From contig JADJAE010000150.1 of assembly GCA_016704445.1 (NCBI GenBank), positions 127,107-191,106 on the forward strand: a stretch of DNA of 64,000 nucleotides. Reading direction: 5' to 3'. Made by a program: the position numbers and the translations under genes. The notes under the pieces were generated by a model. It was not told the origin of the DNA. It saw only the letters and a list, made by a program, of their open reading frames with translations, and ran no database searches. Every line of letters starts with the position of its first letter. The stretch's first letter is position 1. Of this stretch, positions 60,981 through 64,000 are shown piece after piece. The stretch is from Deltaproteobacteria bacterium. Lineage in GTDB: Bacteria; Myxococcota_A; Polyangia; Polyangiales; Ga0077539.

Positions 60981-62438
60981 ATGACGATGTTCTGTCCGAA
61001 TTGTGGCGCGCAGAATCCTGACGGTACCCCGAAGTGCACGACCTGCGGGCAGGTGTTGCAGAGCGCCGGAGCGCGGCCCCAGGCGAAGTTCAAGGGCACC
61101 ATGCTCATGGCCCACGACGCCGCGCCGCCCGTGTCGCCGCGGGGGCCGTCCGCCGCGCCGCCGCCGCCTGGAAACAAGGGGCAGTTCGCCAAGACGATGA
61201 TGGGCGGCATGGCCTCCCTCGACCCGGCCTCGCTCGGGGGCGGAATGATCGCCCCCCAGGACGAGGGCGCCTCCATGGGCCACGGCTCGCAGTCCAATCA
61301 GGTCGAGGCCGCGCGCACCATCGCGATGGACGCCGCGTCCTTCGGGCTCCCCTCCGGGCCGCAGGGCGGCAGCGGTCCGAGCGCGTCGCCCTACCCCGGG
61401 CACGCCCCGGCTCCCTCCTACGGGCAGCGCCCGATGGCCCCGCCGCCGCCGCGTGAGCCCGATCCCACCCCGGTGAGCTCGACGGAAGAGGAGATGGGCG
61501 TCGCGTCCACCATCGCCGTCGACAGCTCCTCCTTCGGCTTCGATCGCGATCTGGTCCCGGGCCCCGGCCCCGCCTCCTACGGCCAGGCCCAGGCCCCGCA
61601 GCACCAGGCCCCGCAGCACCAGCCCCCGCAGCCGCAGGCCCCGCAGCAGCAGGCGCCGCAGGGTGGCTTCGGTCAGCAGCAAGCCCCGCAGCAGCAGGCG
61701 CCGCAGGGTGGCTTCGGTCAGCAGCAGGCGCCGCAGGGTGGCTTCGGTCAGCAGCAAGCCCCGCAGCACCAGGCGCCGCAGGGCGGCTTCGGTCAGCCGC
61801 AGCCCCAGCAGGGGCAGGCGGTGTCCTCGTCGACCGTCGCGATGGACGCCTCGGCCTTCGGACTCGGAGGGCCGGGCGGCCCGATGGGAGGCTTCGGACA
61901 GCAGCCGGCGCCGCCGACCCAGGGTGGCTACGGACAGCAGCCGCAGCAGCCGCAGCAGGGTGGCTACGGGGCGCAGCCGCAGCCGGGTACGCAACAGGGA
62001 CCGGGTAGCCCCAACATGTTCGCGGGGCTTCCCCAGAACGAGCCGGGCGGCATCGCCTCGACGCTGGCGGTGGACGCCTCCGCCTTCGGGCTGGGCGGCA
62101 TGGCGGGGCCGGGCGGTCCTGGGATGCCACAGCAGCCGGGCTATGGGCAGCAGCCGGGCTATGGGCAGCAGCCCGGGATGCAGCCCCAGGGTGGTTATGG
62201 CCAGCAGCCGGGCTTCCAGCCGCAAGGTGGCTTCGGGCAGCAGCAGGGCTTCGGGCAGCAGCAGGGCTTCGGCCCGCAGCAGGGCTTCGGCCCGCAGCAG
62301 GGCATGCAGCCGGGCGGCTATGGGATGCAGCAGCCCCCCGCGAAGAGCGGCGGCGCCGGGAAGATCGTCCTCTGGATCGTGCTGACGCTGATCTTCGTGG
62401 GGCTCGGCGTCCTGCGGGCGATCTGGCACCGGCTGTAG
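60981..62438 (+). CDS. Zinc-ribbon membrane-tail protein with repeated Thr motifs and Gln-rich repeats
   Basis: ATG 60981, preceded by GAGGTGG, gives MTMFCPNCGAQNPDGTPKCT with a four-Cys zinc ribbon at the very N-terminus. The middle contains several copies of a short motif around T-(I/V/L)-A-(M/V)-D-(A/S)-(A/S)-x-F-G (ARTIAMDAASFGL, ASTIAVDSSSFGF, SSTVAMDASAFGL, ASTLAVDASAFGL) and FAKTMMGG. Long Gln/Gly/Pro repeats (QAPQGGFGQQ, QQGFGPQQ) follow, then one C-terminal transmembrane helix (KIVLWIVLTLIFVGLGVL). The layout is tail-anchored with a cytoplasmic ribbon. The Thr motifs may be phosphorylation or FHA-docking sites (inference). Confidence 0.8.
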   Translation: MTMFCPNCGAQNPDGTPKCTTCGQVLQSAGARPQAKFKGTMLMAHDAAPPVSPRGPSAAPPPPGNKGQFAKTMMGGMASLDPASLGGGMIAPQDEGASMGHGSQSNQVEAARTIAMDAASFGLPSGPQGGSGPSASPYPGHAPAPSYGQRPMAPPPPREPDPTPVSSTEEEMGVASTIAVDSSSFGFDRDLVPGPGPASYGQAQAPQHQAPQHQPPQPQAPQQQAPQGGFGQQQAPQQQAPQGGFGQQQAPQGGFGQQQAPQHQAPQGGFGQPQPQQGQAVSSSTVAMDASAFGLGGPGGPMGGFGQQPAPPTQGGYGQQPQQPQQGGYGAQPQPGTQQGPGSPNMFAGLPQNEPGGIASTLAVDASAFGLGGMAGPGGPGMPQQPGYGQQPGYGQQPGMQPQGGYGQQPGFQPQGGFGQQQGFGQQQGFGPQQGFGPQQGMQPGGYGMQQPPAKSGGAGKIVLWIVLTLIFVGLGVLRAIWHRL

Positions 62439-62445
62439 AGCCCGC

Positions 62446-62600
62446 TCCTCGCCCACGTCGACAGTCCCCGGCCTCACCCGTAGGGGAGCACCCGCCCACG
62501 TCCTCAGTCCCCGGCCTCACCGTCGCGAAGCGACGGGAGCCACCGACCACGCCCACAGTCCCCGGCCTCACCCGGAGGGGAGCACCCGACCACGTGTCGA
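62446..62600. repeat. GC-rich dispersed repeat array
   Basis: Three to four units of about 43-52 bp, each with CAGTCCCCGGCCTCACC followed by GGAGGGGAGCACCCG or a variant with a CGTCGCGAAGCGACG palindrome. Related single or double units are at 10397-10455 and 44849-44935. It is placed right after the zinc-ribbon gene. The remaining 110 bp to the transposase remnant show nothing recognised. Confidence 0.8.
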
Positions 62601-62713
62601 TCCCCCGGGCTCGGATCCGCGTCCGCCTACAGACCTCTGTAGCCTCCCGACCGCCTCGGTAGAACCAGTCGATCGGTGATGGCCCGCTCGTCGCTCTGTG
62701 GCTCCTCCCCTCG

Positions 62714-63368
62714 ATGGCCGAGGGCGGTGGACATGCGCACGTGGGCGCCCGCGAGCCCATGCGCGACGGGGTGGTGCACGCCCTCGTGCGGGAGCACTTC
62801 GCGGCCTTCGCCGAGCAGATGCAGGAGGGCGGTCGCTCGCTGCCTCGCTACGTCGTCGCGGAGTTCGAGGCCTTCGTGCGCTGCGGCGTGCTCGCGTGCG
62901 GGTTCATGCGCGCGCGCTGCGCGGGCTGCGGCCACGACCGCCTGGTGGCGTTCTCGTGCAAGCACCGGGGGTGTGTTCGAGCTGCGGCGGGAGGCGCATG
63001 AGCGAGACCGCCGCGCGGCAGTGCGATCGGGTGCTGCCCGCGGTGCCGTATCGCCAGTGGGTGCTCTCGCTGCCAACTCGCCGTGGCGGGTGGCGGTAGT
63101 TCCACTCCCCCCGCTCGCAGAGGAGTGCGGCGACGGGGCCGGGAAGACGGCCGCCGAGCCAGCGGGCGGCGGCGAGACGCGGGAGGCGCCGACGAAGCGG
63201 TCGCGGATCGACTGGGCACGGCTGCCCTGGCGGGTGTGGAGCGTTGACGCGCTGAAGTGTCCAGCGTGCGAGGGGCGGATGAAGATGATCGCGGCGATCA
63301 CCGAGCGCGTGGGCATCGTGCGCATCCTGGAGCACCACGGGCGTCTCGAGCGGTGGTCCCACGGATGA
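62714..63368 (+). pseudogene. IS91-family transposase remnant with internal deletion
   Basis: The N-terminal part matches the zinc-binding start of IS91-type transposases (HALVREHFAAFAEQMQEGGR, VRCGVLACGFMRARCAGCGH, LVAFSCKHRG). The frame is then lost near 62970, and SSCGGRRMSETAARQCDRVL continues in another frame. The sequence then jumps at about 63100 to the C-terminal part (RIDWARLPWRVWSVDALKCP ... CEGRMKMIAAITERVGIVRI), so the central catalytic region is missing. No active element. Confidence 0.85.
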
Positions 63369-63704
63369 GACAGCGCTGACGGACCTTGATCGGCGGCGGT
63401 GGGCAGTGACGGAGGGGGTCGGCTCGGCTCGGCACCGCCAGCGAGATGTTGGACGGTCAGGGCCGTGGTGCGTCGGACGACAGGGAGAGCGGCGAGGATG
63501 GGGCGTTGGATTCGGTCAAGGCGGCGTCCCGGGAGCGCGTACTTCGTACACTGGATGTTCTGTAGACCCGAGCGGATCCGTGCCTGGGAGGGTGCCGCGT
63601 TGGACGTCTTATCCCCCGCAAGCGGGCAGGGCGCGGCGACGGGCCCATCGGCACCTTGAATGGGATGGCTCCCGGGACGCTGCCTTGGCGACGCCCCCGA
63701 CGGG

Positions 63705-63833
63705 TCACCACACGCCGGGCACCGTCGGCTCGTAGACCTCGGCGTGCTCCGCGCACTGCTCGACGATTCTGCGGAAGATCAGCGGGTGAGGCGCTACACG
63801 CGCTCGGACGCCGTCGATGCGACGGATGGGCAC
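63705..63833 (-). CDS. Possible C-terminal fragment of an unrecognised short protein
   Basis: A short open frame (GTG 63833 to TGA 63705) whose end, HPLIFRRIVEQCAEHAEVYE then PTVPGVW, looks protein-like. The frame extends upstream only to a stop near 63920. It could be a degraded remnant. The rest of 63369-64000 has no ORF with coding character and no repeat recognised; it may be further decayed mobile-element sequence. Confidence 0.25.
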   Translation of the reverse strand: MPIRRIDGVRARVAPHPLIFRRIVEQCAEHAEVYEPTVPGVW

Positions 63834-64000
63834 TTCAACGGGGCGGCCTCGCGGGCTCGGGTCCGCTCGGCGCGGGAGTCCCGACCCGGCCGCCGAGAAG
63901 TCCTCCGTTCACGAACTCGGCGCTCACGCGACGACGGACCCGCGGCGACCGTTCAGCTCCGCCGCCTCGGCCCGCAAGGAGGCGCGACGTCGCGAACGAG

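Overview
The window is very GC-rich bacterial chromosome and looks like a member of the Myxococcota (Polyangia-like). Supporting signs are three Ser/Thr protein kinases, an FHA regulator, many lipoproteins with Asp/Ala/Val-rich linkers, TPR/PEGA-type proteins, and start codons that often overlap the preceding stop (ATGA, GTGA, TTGA). The lineage is inferred from gene content only. No rRNA, tRNA or CRISPR array was seen.

Layout. 1-3.0 kb: a YjdF-like membrane protein, pqqB with a tiny pqqA that is easily missed, a small membrane gene broken by a 33-base G run, and a transaldolase. 3.1-5.0 kb: a fatty-acid desaturase with an in-frame TGA, then a REP-associated tyrosine transposase between inverted REP-like arrays. 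5.0-10.3 kb (minus strand): a four-gene cassette (TPR/PEGA protein, lipoprotein, anchored surface protein, Ser/Thr kinase) whose lipoprotein gene is split by a decayed IS4-type element. 10.5-12.5 kb: a ParB-like protein and a PI-PLC-like lipoprotein. 12.6-21.5 kb: the most striking locus, eight tightly packed plus-strand genes: TlpA thioredoxin, ApbE flavin transferase, a large multi-haem protein, a lipoprotein, a beta-propeller/MauG-like di-haem protein, a small cytochrome lipoprotein, DUF4266 and a DUF3570 outer-membrane barrel. This looks like an envelope redox system; the two large proteins resemble the architecture of hydrazine synthase subunits.

21.6-33.8 kb: hydrolases, a giant TPR protein with three repeat blocks, HEAT and TPM proteins, a kinase fused to a macro domain, a SWIM protein and a SPOUT methyltransferase. 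33.8-43.5 kb: a palindromic MITE-like element, a haem-motif lipoprotein, an FHA/winged-helix regulator (frameshifted), GST, methyltransferase, pectate-lyase-like protein, a catalytically dead alpha/beta hydrolase, a lipoprotein and RarA. 43.5-52.3 kb: an M74 peptidase lipoprotein, then a second, damaged copy of the kinase cassette with an aspartic-protease gene pair. These are bracketed by a 1.1-kb direct repeat of an ABC permease gene; the left copy is decayed and the right copy is intact and leads into a second permease. 52.3-60.8 kb (minus strand): a YfhO-like membrane protein, DUF2236, a eukaryotic-type PFK-2/FBPase-2, prfA, DUF1385, rpmE, a second MITE-like element, SRPBCC and DUF2461 genes. 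61-64 kb: a zinc-ribbon/Gln-rich protein, GC-rich dispersed repeats and an IS91-type remnant.

Several genes carry single-base frameshifts, often in G/C runs (16467, 35860, 43595, 46870). Some of these 'pseudogenes' may be sequencing or assembly errors, and both readings are kept open in the entries.
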